23,863 nt of DNA from Deltaproteobacteria bacterium (GCA_003647375.1 QMMS01000030.1:1-23863); one strand, 5' to 3'; shown: positions 1 to 7,384, counted from the stretch's first letter. Made by a program: numbers and translations. The notes: generated from the sequence alone by a model not told the origin.

Positions 1-316
1 CAATCACCATTGTCTTGCCATTATCCCCTCGTGTGATGGTATGCCGTAGCATCAACGTTTTGGTACGAAGGTCTTCGAGTTGCGTGCCAATCTTGATCCG
101 CTGATGGTAGCGACCCGCCCTCTTGTATCGGCACCGGGTTTCCGCCAGGCCAAAAACAATACCATGCGCCTTCCACAAATGATCGTGGGAAATGCCGATG
201 ACTTCGAAGAATTGATGCGCACAGCCATCGAACCATTCATAGTAGCGCGGGTAGAATACAATGCCGAGAGCATCGAGATCACCCCACATGATGCGTCGCT
301 CAACGATGTTCTCCAT
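1..316 (-). CDS. Acyl-CoA thioesterase, 4HBT/YbgC hotdog family (partial)
   Basis: Only the first 105 codons lie in the window; the gene runs off the left edge on the minus strand. The translation begins MENIVERRIMWGDLDALG and carries the family signature GDLDALGIVFYPRYYEW at residues 12-28. Asp15 lies where 4-hydroxybenzoyl-CoA thioesterases have their catalytic aspartate (pattern G-D-x-D-x-x-G-I-V-F/Y). Known members hydrolyse acyl- or aroyl-CoA thioesters in the cytoplasm; the substrate here cannot be told. The ATG at 316 is preceded by AAGAGGAA about six bases upstream, which supports this start. It lies downstream of, and on the same strand as, the 2-oxoacid oxidoreductase genes, separated by a repeat-filled spacer, so co-transcription is possible but not shown. 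FcbC-like and YbgC-like subfamilies cannot be separated without the C-terminus. Confidence 0.85.
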   Translation of the reverse strand, partial: MENIVERRIMWGDLDALGIVFYPRYYEWFDGCAHQFFEVIGISHDHLWKAHGIVFGLAETRCRYKRAGRYHQRIKIGTQLEDLRTKTLMLRHTITRGDNGKTMVI

Positions 317-342
317 AGTGGATTCCTCTTGCCTGATGTTGC

Positions 343-463
343 TATTGAGTTTCTTGAGTTTGTTGTGTTTATTGAGTTGTCATCGGTAAACGGTATACAG
401 TTTTCAACACTTCCCTGTTTCACCAACCCAACGAACCCAAGAAACCCAACAGACTCAATGAAC
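343..463. repeat. Inverted repeat with 9-bp periodic arms (element A)
   Basis: The left arm holds four consecutive nonamers at 344-379: attgagttt, cttgagttt, gttgtgttt, attgagttg. The right arm, read on the minus strand from 459 to 424, holds four more: attgagtct, gttgggttt, cttgggttc, gttgggttg. The arms are therefore diverged inverted copies built from an NTTGRGTTN unit, around a unique centre of about 44 bases. The element fills the spacer between the oxidoreductase operon and the thioesterase. It could fold as a long imperfect hairpin in RNA. A close relative with the same architecture lies at 4672-4784. Confidence 0.7.
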
Positions 464-501
464 GCTATTCCCCTCAGACCCTATTCTTTATCCCTCCAAC
501 C

Positions 502-1803
502 CTAACTCCTCAGCTCCCGAGATTTTCTAACCAATTCCAATACCTTCTCCAGTGTGGCTCCCTTGAACCGGATTCGGAGAGCTGCCTCTAACAAGTCCTG
601 GTGGATCAACCGTTCTTGTTGTGCGAGGAGGCTCAATGCTACCATGGCCATGTCCTGACGCTTGATCTTTTTTCCCTTGAAGTCAATGGACAGTATGGTG
701 CCGCGGCAATCCGGAATCTCTGCCTTTGAATCCACCAATACAAAGGTGTCATCGGTGCAGGAACTGAAAATCGTTTTTTTCCGGTCGATTCCTTCCTGCC
801 CTAGAGCCAGGATCACATCCGGTACTGTGATGCCTGCGTAATCTATTTTATTGGGGGATAAAATTACGTCACAGGCCGAGTGCCCCCTTAGAACCGTAAT
901 GGGATAATCATTTTTCTGGGTTGCATGGAGTCCGGCTGTGAGTCCGGCATAACACAATATCTCACCGGCGGTAACGATCCGTTGTCCGGCGCTGCCCAGG
1001 ATCAAAATCTCTTTCCTGTCGTGAAAGAGAGCAGGAAACTTCTTTGCCACGTTTATGGGTGTCGGCAATGGTTTCTGCGTAGAGGCTTTTTCCCTGTAAT
1101 GCTTACCGTACTCCTCTCGAAGATTTTCCGGGACAGGCCCATGATAGGAAGGCAGGCTGTCGATGGATGTCTGGATAGTCTTGAAGGTGGTTTTATTTTG
1201 GCGGGTATAGCGACCCGGGCAGATGCCCCAGATGTCCATGGTAGAGAATCCATTGAACCGGATGGCCTGTTCCATTTCTGTTGAAAGGTCACCCTGATAG
1301 GCAGAAATTCGGGTAACATAACTCGCTCCGGCTGCGCGCATTACCCGGCAGGCATCCATGGGTTTCTCTATCTGGTTGAGAAAGCCGGATCCCACCAGCG
1401 CGTCCTGGGGTGTGGTGGCCGAGAACTGGCCGCCTGTCATTCCGTAATTGAAATTGTTGAGGATCAGCAAGGTGATGTCGATGTTGCGCCGGCAGGTGCT
1501 GAGGAGATGGGCACCGCCGATACCCAGGCCACCATCCCCCATGGTGACCACCACATGAAGATCGGGCCGAGCCAGTTTGATACCCGTGGCATATGTCAAT
1601 GCACGGCCATGGAGGCCGTGAAACGCATGGGTCTTGAAAAACGTGTCAAAGAGGCCTGAGCAACCGATGTCGCTGACAATGACGACCTGGTTTTCGTGGA
1701 TACCCATTTGTAAAAAGGCCTTGTCCAGGGCACGTGTCACAACTTCGTGAGAGCAGCCGGGACAATATGCCGGCGGTCTGGAACTATTGATGAAACTATG
1801 CAT
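502..1803 (-). CDS. 2-oxoacid:ferredoxin oxidoreductase, fused beta-gamma subunit
   Basis: This 433-residue protein joins two subunits. Residues 1 to about 250 are the thiamine-diphosphate-binding beta subunit, with CPGC at 14-17, Cys48 and Cys195 as likely [4Fe-4S] ligands, and a TPP/Mg motif GDG at 89-91 followed by NN at 116-117. From about residue 265 a gamma-type domain begins (GSAGQRIVTAGEIL, then RGHSACDV). The enzyme family decarboxylates 2-oxoacids to acyl-CoA with reduction of ferredoxin. Whether 2-oxoglutarate, a branched 2-oxoacid or another substrate is used cannot be read from sequence. The ATG at 1803 overlaps the end of the alpha gene by 8 bp (ATGCATAG) and has a GAGGAG ribosome site inside that gene, implying coupled translation. 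No separate ferredoxin (delta) subunit gene is present nearby. Confidence 0.9.
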   Translation of the reverse strand: MHSFINSSRPPAYCPGCSHEVVTRALDKAFLQMGIHENQVVIVSDIGCSGLFDTFFKTHAFHGLHGRALTYATGIKLARPDLHVVVTMGDGGLGIGGAHLLSTCRRNIDITLLILNNFNYGMTGGQFSATTPQDALVGSGFLNQIEKPMDACRVMRAAGASYVTRISAYQGDLSTEMEQAIRFNGFSTMDIWGICPGRYTRQNKTTFKTIQTSIDSLPSYHGPVPENLREEYGKHYREKASTQKPLPTPINVAKKFPALFHDRKEILILGSAGQRIVTAGEILCYAGLTAGLHATQKNDYPITVLRGHSACDVILSPNKIDYAGITVPDVILALGQEGIDRKKTIFSSCTDDTFVLVDSKAEIPDCRGTILSIDFKGKKIKRQDMAMVALSLLAQQERLIHQDLLEAALRIRFKGATLEKVLELVRKSRELRS

Positions 1804-2917
1804 GTGTGATGAACTCCTCGATTTGTGATGGTGTTATGAGATTACCATCCATCTGACCCAGGAACCCGACGGAATGATCGGGTAATATTCGCCTGATTTC
1901 ATGGATATACTGACCAAGGTTCATTTCAATCACGACAACCTGTCTGTATTCAGAGGCCTTTTTTTTGATCAACTCCTCGGGAATGGGCCACAGGGTTTTG
2001 AGCGTCAGTATGGAGACCGGTGTCCCGGAGCCGGAGAGTATTTTTGCGGCGGCCTTGGCCGAGCGTGCACTGATGCCATAGGTGATTATCAGGATCTCGG
2101 CACCCTGCTCCATGTGCTCATCGTAAAACGTAAAAGCGTCCAGAGAGGCTTCAAGTTTATCACGGAGCCGATTCTGGCTTTTAGCGATAACCTCCGGATC
2201 CACCGTAATGTAACCATCCGGGCCATGTGTGGAAGATGTCTGACGGGCAATGGTTTCGCCACCAAGGGGCATAAAATCAGGAGCGCTGGTAGGGCCGGCG
2301 GCAGCAAATGGAAGATACGGGACCTTGTCAGGGGCGGTGGTTCGTTGGATGATGGGAGGCAGGGCTAATGTGTCCAGGTCGATGCTCTCCCGGGTCATAC
2401 CGATTTCCTTATTGGATGCAATGAATACAGGGCAGCGGAATGTTTCCGCCAGGTTGAAAGCGTGAGCTGTCAGGAGATAGCAGTCTGCCACATCCGTGGG
2501 TGCCAGAACAATGACGGGCAGTCCACCGCTGTTGCCCCACCGCAGAAATTGGATATCACCGTCAGCGCCCTTTGTTGCCGATCCTGTTGAGGGACCAAGT
2601 CGCTGAACATCGATGATAACGATGGGAATTTCAGATCCGATGGCAAAAGAGATGTTTTCGCTGTACAGACTGATGCCGGGGCCTGACGTGGCTGTCATAA
2701 CCTTCATGCCGGCCATGGAGGCACCGAGGCAGAATCCGATGGAGGCGATCTCGTCTTCTCCCTGAATACAGATGCCGCCATTGGGAGGCAGGATCTTTAT
2801 CAGGGTGTTCAATATGGTTGTGGCCGGTGTAATGGGGTATCCTGCAAAAAAACGGCAACCAGCATGGTATGCTCCCCAGGCAACAGCCTCGTTTCCTTCC
2901 AATAGTGTCAGGGACAT
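1796..2917 (-). CDS. 2-oxoacid:ferredoxin oxidoreductase, alpha subunit
   Basis: The protein has 373 residues from the chosen start and ends with TAG at 1798-1796. Visible family marks are GNEAVAWGAYHAGC near the N-terminus, then GYPITPATTI, a GEDEIASIGF segment with the conserved glutamate, TSGPGISLYSE, and a QRLGPSTG stretch typical of KorA/VorB-type alpha subunits. It pairs with the fused beta-gamma subunit encoded just downstream to form a cytoplasmic CoA-dependent oxidoreductase. The reading frame stays open upstream to 3070, but the ATG at 2917 has AAAAAGGAA five bases upstream and starts exactly at the family's conserved N-terminus, so the extra 51 codons were rejected. Substrate class (2-oxoglutarate or branched-chain) is uncertain; the family is clear. 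Confidence 0.9.
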   Translation of the reverse strand: MSLTLLEGNEAVAWGAYHAGCRFFAGYPITPATTILNTLIKILPPNGGICIQGEDEIASIGFCLGASMAGMKVMTATSGPGISLYSENISFAIGSEIPIVIIDVQRLGPSTGSATKGADGDIQFLRWGNSGGLPVIVLAPTDVADCYLLTAHAFNLAETFRCPVFIASNKEIGMTRESIDLDTLALPPIIQRTTAPDKVPYLPFAAAGPTSAPDFMPLGGETIARQTSSTHGPDGYITVDPEVIAKSQNRLRDKLEASLDAFTFYDEHMEQGAEILIITYGISARSAKAAAKILSGSGTPVSILTLKTLWPIPEELIKKKASEYRQVVVIEMNLGQYIHEIRRILPDHSVGFLGQMDGNLITPSQIEEFITHA

Positions 2918-2987
2918 GGTATTCCTTTTTGATAACTCGAATAGATAAAATTTGAGGTGTTGTACGTATTTTATCATATAAACTAAA

Positions 2988-3007
2988 CACGTGATGCCTG
3001 TCACGTG
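2988..3007. promoter_or_regulatory. Crp/Fnr-family-like operator dyad upstream of the oxidoreductase operon
   Basis: A perfect 7-bp inverted repeat, CACGTGA-N6-TCACGTG, contains the core GTGA-N6-TCAC, the arrangement bound by Crp/Fnr-family regulators. It lies about 70-90 bases upstream of the alpha-subunit ATG at 2917. A TATGAT hexamer (2978-2973, minus strand) could be the -10 box, with no good -35 box, as in activator-dependent or operator-overlapped promoters. The dyad is seen directly; the regulator and the direction of control are inferred. Confidence 0.5.
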
Positions 3008-3125
3008 AAAATTCTCTTTTATCGAAATTGACGATGATGTATAGAATCTGATAGGGTATTTTTTTATCACTTGTCGTGTTCATAGAGAATGACATATTTT
3101 GACCGGGTGAAAGAATACTAAATGG

Positions 3126-3287
3126 TCCGAGGGGTCGAGGATCCAAGGGTTCAAGGGGATAAGGCATCAGCGAAGGGGGCCAGGATGTTTGGAGGCTAGG
3201 ATGCTATAAGGCCGTCGGTTATAGACTGTATTAGCAACTAACAGCTTATAGCCCTTAGCTACCCTTGTACCCTCGAACCCTTTTTTT
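3126..3287. repeat. Inverted repeat with 8-bp periodic arms (element B)
   Basis: In the left arm, RAGG tetrads recur every 8 bases at 3129, 3137, 3145, 3153 and 3161 (units such as gaggggtc, aagggttc). On the minus strand the right arm, about 3250-3281, reads aagggttc, gagggtac, aagggtag, ctaagg. The arms are diverged inverted copies with a centre of about 80 bases. The element sits in the divergent spacer between the oxidoreductase operon and der. No ORF here looks real. Confidence 0.55.
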
Positions 3288-3325
3288 GTTTTTAATATTG
3301 TTTTAAATATAAAGAAAGAGCTCCC

Positions 3326-4666
3326 ATGAAACCTATTGTTGCCATTATCGGTCGACCCAATGTGGGGAAGTCGACTTTTTTTAACCGCGTCACAAAGTCG
3401 AGAGATGCCCTTGTGGAAAATTTTCCAGGTGTGACCAGAGATCGCATTTACGGTGATGCACGCTGGAACGACGTTGAATTTACGTTGATCGATACCGGTG
3501 GATTTACCGAGGCGACCGACAATTTTGCACCCCAAATCCGATTACAGGTCCAACAGGCCATGGAAGATGCCGATGTTGTCATCTTCATGCTGGACGGCAA
3601 GGGAGGGATTTCACCCTTTGATCAAGATATCGTTCAAATGCTGCGTGCAACCACCAAACCGGTCATGGTGGTGGTCATTAAAATCGATGGGATCGAGAAG
3701 GAAAAGGGCATCTACGATTTTTACAGCCTGGGGATAGAGGATCCCTATCCCGTATCGGCTGAACACGGGTACGGCATGCATGATTTTCTGGATAGCCTGG
3801 TGGAGCGGCTCTCCCGGATTTCGACCTCGAACGCCGGGGATATAAAAGAGGATTGTGTGAAAATAGCCGTCGTAGGCCGGCCTAATGTCGGCAAATCATC
3901 GCTGATCAATGCTATCCTCGGGAAAGACCGGCACCTGGTGAGCGACATACCGGGCACGACTCGCGACGCGGTTGATTCAGATTGTCGAAAGGATGGGCGC
4001 TTGTATCGCTTCATCGATACCGCCGGTATACGACGCAAGGGCAAGGTTCATCAAAAGCTGGAGAAATTTTCAGTCATCAAGGCCTTGAGGAGTCTTGACA
4101 GATGTGATGTTGCCTTGATGGTTCTGGATGCGGCCGATGGTATTACTGAACAGGATATCAATATTGCCGGTTATGCCTATGACAGAGGCTGCGGATGCAT
4201 TTTTTTACTGAACAAGTGGGATATAGTGGAGAAGGACAGCAATACAGCCAAAAAGTTTCAGGAGCAGGTAAAGGATGCGGCAAAATTTCTGAATTTTGCC
4301 CCGGTGTTGACCATATCCGCCCTCACCGGTATCCGCATTCGTAAAATTTTCGATATGGTAGATTCGGTTCACAGCCAGTTCGATACCCGGATCGGTACTG
4401 GACAATTAAACAGAATCGTCGAAAAAGCCACCCAGAAGAATGAGCCTTCCCTGTTCAGGGGAAAGCGGCTTAAATTTTATTATGCTACCCAGATTACAAC
4501 AAAGCCGCCCACATTCGTGTGTTTTGTCAATTATCCCCAAGCGGTTCATTTTTCGTACAAACGGTATTTGATGAATCAACTCCGCCTGGGAACCGGTCTC
4601 GACCGGACGCCCATCCGTCTCATTTTCCGCCAGCGAACCGGGCGGTTGACGAAGGGAAATACATAG
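3326..4666 (+). CDS. der: Ribosome biogenesis GTPase Der (EngA)
   Basis: The 446-residue protein is a tandem GTPase that acts in late 50S subunit assembly. The first G domain has GRPNVGKS at 9-16 and DTGG in switch II. The second has GRPNVGKS at 184-191, DTAGIRRKGK and NKWD at 296-299. The C-terminal KH-like domain includes RGKRLKFYYATQ and FVNYPQ and ends near RLIFRQRTGR. Length matches the family. One oddity is the first domain's G4 motif, which reads IKID at 118-121 instead of NKxD: codon 118 at 3677 is ATT where AAT or AAC is expected. The ribosome site is weak (AAGAAAGAG). The gene is followed one base after its stop by repeat element C. Confidence 0.97.
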   Translation: MKPIVAIIGRPNVGKSTFFNRVTKSRDALVENFPGVTRDRIYGDARWNDVEFTLIDTGGFTEATDNFAPQIRLQVQQAMEDADVVIFMLDGKGGISPFDQDIVQMLRATTKPVMVVVIKIDGIEKEKGIYDFYSLGIEDPYPVSAEHGYGMHDFLDSLVERLSRISTSNAGDIKEDCVKIAVVGRPNVGKSSLINAILGKDRHLVSDIPGTTRDAVDSDCRKDGRLYRFIDTAGIRRKGKVHQKLEKFSVIKALRSLDRCDVALMVLDAADGITEQDINIAGYAYDRGCGCIFLLNKWDIVEKDSNTAKKFQEQVKDAAKFLNFAPVLTISALTGIRIRKIFDMVDSVHSQFDTRIGTGQLNRIVEKATQKNEPSLFRGKRLKFYYATQITTKPPTFVCFVNYPQAVHFSYKRYLMNQLRLGTGLDRTPIRLIFRQRTGRLTKGNT

Positions 4667-4671
4667 TGTTT

Positions 4672-4784
4672 ATTGAGTTTATTGAGTTTTTAGGGTTTAT
4701 TGAGTTGACGATTAAGGGAGATGCCGATTGTTTACGGTTTCCATTGGGGAACACAACAAACACAATGAACCCAATGAACAAGCT
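4672..4784. repeat. Inverted repeat with 9-bp periodic arms (element C)
   Basis: The left arm is four nonamers at 4672-4707: attgagttt, attgagttt, ttagggttt, attgagttg. The last unit is identical to the last left-arm unit of element A. The right arm on the minus strand (4775-4749) reads attgggttc, attgtgttt, gttgtgttc. The centre, about 40 bases, loosely resembles the reverse of element A's centre. The element fills the spacer between der and rarA and ends about 14 bases before the rarA start. Confidence 0.7.
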
Positions 4785-4798
4785 AACACGGTTTACCG

Positions 4799-6163
4799 AT
4801 GGATCTTTTCGAATATAACGCACGGCAATCCAGCGCAAAGAGTCAACCCCTTGCGGAACGGGTTCGCCCGAACAGCCTGAAGACGTTCGTGGGACAGAAG
4901 CATCTCCTGGGCAAAGGCAAACTGATCCAGACCGCTATTGAATCCGACCGTATTTTTTCCATGATCCTCTGGGGCCCTCCCGGGTGTGGGAAAACAACCC
5001 TTGCCCGTATCATTGCCAGGGAGACCCAATCGCATTTCCTTCATTTTTCAGCCGTGTTGTCGGGTGTAAAGGAAATTCGATCCGTCATCAAGATCGCCAA
5101 GGACCAGCGGTCTTTGTATCGACAGGAAACCATACTGTTCGTCGATGAAATCCATCGTTTCAACAAGGCACAGCAGGATGCATTTCTGCACCACGTTGAA
5201 GATGGGTTGATTACATTGATCGGGGCGACAACCGAAAACCCCTCCTTTGAAGTGATTGGGCCGCTTTTGTCACGCTGTCGTGTCATCACCATGAAGGTCT
5301 TGTCGGAAGAGGATATCGCCCTGATTATCGAATCCGCGCTCAAGGATGAAGACCGGGGTCTGGGGCAGGATTCCTGGCATTTGAGCCAGGAGGCCATCCA
5401 ATACCTGGTTCATATTTCAGACGGTGACGCTCGAATGGCCTTGAACAATCTCGAGCTGGTGACAAGCCTGAAAAGAGTAGATCAAGAAGAGAAAAATGTG
5501 ACATTGAAAGAGATTAAAACAGCGCTTCAGGAAAAAGCGCTCGTTTATGACAAATCAGGTGAATCCCATTACAATCTTATTTCGGCGTTGCACAAGAGCA
5601 TGCGCGGCAGCGATCCCGATGCTGCCATTTACTGGCTCGGTCGTATGCTGGCATCCGGAGAAGACCCTGTTTACGTGGCACGAAGAATGGTCCGTTTTGC
5701 CGTTGAAGACATCGGGAATGCCGACCCTGATGCACTCAGAATGGCCTTGAATGGTATGGAGACCTATCGTTTTCTCGGATCCCCGGAAGGGGATCTGGCC
5801 CTGGCCCAGACTGCCGTATACCTGGCCACGGCCCCCAAGAGCAATGCCATATACACGGCCTACAAAAAGGTGCAGGAGACCATCAAGCAGACCGGGTCCC
5901 TGGAAACGCCGCTGCACATACGCAACGCGCCCACAAAATTGATGAAATCCATTGGCTACGGCAGGGATTATAAGTATGCCCATGATTATCAGGATGCCAT
6001 CGTCTCTCAGGAATACTTGCCGGAAAAAATCAGAGGACAGGCGTTTTATGAACCGGTAGATCGGGGATATGAACGGATCATCAAGAAACGGCTTACCCAA
6101 TGGCGTCAATTGAAGAACCGGATGCGTACGTCATCCGACAAAAAAACCAACCATCAGGATTGA
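4799..6163 (+). CDS. rarA: Replication-associated recombination protein A (AAA+ ATPase)
   Basis: The 454-residue protein belongs to the RarA/MgsA/WRNIP1 clamp-loader-like AAA+ family, which acts at stalled replication forks. It starts MDLFEYNARQ and has PLAERVRPNSL before the ATPase core, as family members do. Walker A is GPPGCGKTT at 59-67, Walker B is LFVDEIHRFN with Asp116-Glu117, sensor 1 lies in GATTENPSF, and the arginine-finger region is LLSRCRV. The C-terminal half carries the family's helical and tetramerisation parts (YWLGRMLASGEDP, RRMVRFAVEDIG). No Shine-Dalgarno is visible before the ATG at 4799, which directly abuts repeat element C. The next gene follows after 10 bases. Confidence 0.95.
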   Translation: MDLFEYNARQSSAKSQPLAERVRPNSLKTFVGQKHLLGKGKLIQTAIESDRIFSMILWGPPGCGKTTLARIIARETQSHFLHFSAVLSGVKEIRSVIKIAKDQRSLYRQETILFVDEIHRFNKAQQDAFLHHVEDGLITLIGATTENPSFEVIGPLLSRCRVITMKVLSEEDIALIIESALKDEDRGLGQDSWHLSQEAIQYLVHISDGDARMALNNLELVTSLKRVDQEEKNVTLKEIKTALQEKALVYDKSGESHYNLISALHKSMRGSDPDAAIYWLGRMLASGEDPVYVARRMVRFAVEDIGNADPDALRMALNGMETYRFLGSPEGDLALAQTAVYLATAPKSNAIYTAYKKVQETIKQTGSLETPLHIRNAPTKLMKSIGYGRDYKYAHDYQDAIVSQEYLPEKIRGQAFYEPVDRGYERIIKKRLTQWRQLKNRMRTSSDKKTNHQD

Positions 6164-6173
6164 GAGGCACGCC

Positions 6174-6641
6174 ATGAAAGTATCCGATATCGAACAGGCA
6201 TTAAGAGAAAGCAAATTTTTTAAAAATTTTGAGGATCCTGTCATTAAACAAATTTCAAAACTGGGGCGTATTCGCTCGCTCAAGGCCGGGGAGTATGTAT
6301 TTCGCCAGGGAGACTTTGGTGAGCACATCTACATTATTGTCGATGGATATGTTATCCTGGAGCGATCCACGGATTTAGGGCACAGGAGTGGCAGGGTCGT
6401 TATCGACATGCTTGGAAAGGGTCGGTTCCTGGGGTGCTGGTCGACGATACTCGACGAACCGCATATACTCATGTCATCCGCCTCCTGCCAGAAGCCAACC
6501 AGGGTCGTCTCCATCAAAGGGGCTGAATTGCGGGAGGTTATGCTGAGCAATACAGCACTTGGTTTCAGTGTTATGGAGAGGCTCTGCTTTTTGCTCCGTG
6601 ACAGGATACAGGCGGCATACGGCGCTTTGGAGAAAATTTAA
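6174..6641 (+). CDS. Single-domain cyclic-nucleotide-binding-fold protein
   Basis: The 155-residue protein consists of a Crp/PKA-type beta-roll only. It has a FFKNF hydrophobic entry at 15-19, the KAGEYVFRQGDFGEHIYIIVDG pattern at about 37-58 and a closing helix, with no helix-turn-helix afterwards. The phosphate-binding cassette is degenerate: FLGCWS at 85-90 replaces the usual F-G-E-x, and no R-S/T-A is found before the following strand. Binding of cAMP or cGMP is therefore doubtful. Other ligands, or a protein-protein regulatory role, are possible. The ribosome site GAGAGG lies about eight bases upstream. It follows rarA by 10 bases and is probably co-transcribed with it; a long imperfect hairpin begins just after the stop. 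Confidence 0.8.
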   Translation: MKVSDIEQALRESKFFKNFEDPVIKQISKLGRIRSLKAGEYVFRQGDFGEHIYIIVDGYVILERSTDLGHRSGRVVIDMLGKGRFLGCWSTILDEPHILMSSASCQKPTRVVSIKGAELREVMLSNTALGFSVMERLCFLLRDRIQAAYGALEKI

Positions 6642-6644
6642 TTG

Positions 6645-6751
6645 TTGCGAGCCTTGGAGACATCCATCTGCTGCGTTATTAAGAGCTCGCAATAGTACAC
6701 TATGGCTTCGCTCTTAAATGCCTTGCGTATGAAAGACTCCACGGCGCGCAA
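6645..6751. repeat. Long imperfect palindrome, REP-like, possible terminator
   Basis: The outer arms 6645-6659 (TTGCGAGCCTTGGAG) and 6737-6751 pair at 13 of 15 positions. Nested inside are TTAAGAGC at 6679-6686 with GCTCTTAA at 6710-6717, and ATAGT-AC-ACTAT at 6692-6703. The whole could fold as one long stem with internal loops. It fills the spacer between the cyclic-nucleotide-fold gene and the NuoE-like gene. It may separate the two transcripts or be a small mobile repeat. Confidence 0.6.
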
Positions 6752-6850
6752 CACTAACAGTCTACATTCTAAGCAATCTAAATAGTTAAAAGAGACAATA
6801 TTTCAAATGGTTGACATGTCTTGTTTCAAGGAAAACATGAGGTCATGGTA

Positions 6851-7384
6851 ATGATGGAAGGGGATCAACACGAGCTTCAGGAGATGTTGGAAGGCATACA
6901 ATCGGAGTTGGGAAAATTCGGGAAGGATAGAGGCGAACTGATACCCATTCTCCAGATGATTCAGGAGAAATACCATTATTTGCCTGCGGAAGCCCTGAGT
7001 TTGGTCGGCGAACACCTGGGTATTCCCGTTGCCGAAGTATATGGCGTTGCCACATTTTACAACCAGTTTCGCTTTCATCCGCCCGGTAGACATCCCGTCA
7101 AAGTCTGCCTGGGCACGGCTTGTCACGTAAGGGGCGGTGATATCATTTTGGAAAACTTTGAAAGAAAACTCGAAATCAAGGAAGGCGAGACCACACCGGA
7201 CAAAGAGTTCAGTATCGAAAGAGTGGCCTGTGTGGGGTGCTGTGCATTGGCGCCGGTGGCCCTGGTGGGTGAAACCGTCCATGGCCACATGGCTCCCAGT
7301 AAAGTAGAAGGGTTGGTCCTTCGGGTCGAAGTTGAAAAAGAAAAAGCCGAGAGAGAAAAGGAGAAGCAACAACAGAATGCATAA
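6851..7384 (+). CDS. NuoE-like [2Fe-2S] thioredoxin-fold subunit
   Basis: The protein has 177 residues from the chosen start and belongs to the 24-kDa/NuoE/HydC/HndA family. Helical N-terminal residues and ATFYNQFRF precede the cluster motif CLGTAC (Cys86, Cys91), with CVGCC (Cys127, Cys131 plus extra Cys130) followed by ALAPV. The family carries one [2Fe-2S] cluster and passes electrons to or from a NuoF partner. The frame is open to a TTG at 6821, and ATGs occur at 6845, 6851 and 6854. The ATG at 6851 has GAGG eight bases upstream and is preferred. The last codons (rich in Glu, Lys, Gln) overlap the next gene by 8 bp. The start is uncertain by a few codons; the family is secure. Confidence 0.9.
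   Translation: MMEGDQHELQEMLEGIQSELGKFGKDRGELIPILQMIQEKYHYLPAEALSLVGEHLGIPVAEVYGVATFYNQFRFHPPGRHPVKVCLGTACHVRGGDIILENFERKLEIKEGETTPDKEFSIERVACVGCCALAPVALVGETVHGHMAPSKVEGLVLRVEVEKEKAEREKEKQQQNA

Noticed and set aside
344..379. CRISPR-like tandem repeats
   Set aside because: The units are 9 bp, contiguous without spacers, and no cas genes are present.
80..505. Plus-strand ORF of 141 codons at the left end
   Set aside because: It is antisense to the thioesterase and then runs through repeat element A; the IEF- and NPTN-like residue repeats come from the nonamers.
2918..3070. 51-codon N-terminal extension of the oxidoreductase alpha subunit
   Set aside because: It has no ribosome site, it covers the promoter region and the Crp/Fnr-like dyad, and the family's conserved N-terminus begins at the ATG at 2917.
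3286..3313. TTGTTT-N16-TATAAA as a der promoter
   Set aside because: It would give a leader of only about six bases, and the region is simply AT-rich.
4787..4802. Sequence resembling the 3' end of a c-di-GMP (GEMM) riboswitch (ggtttaccgatgg)
   Set aside because: The rest of the riboswitch core is absent upstream, and similar words occur in the centre of repeat element A.
1796..7384. Shared overlap words ATGCATAG (1803-1796) and ATGCATAA (7377-7384) as a regulatory signal
   Set aside because: Both simply reflect an ATG overlapping a stop codon; with two instances the similarity is most likely chance.
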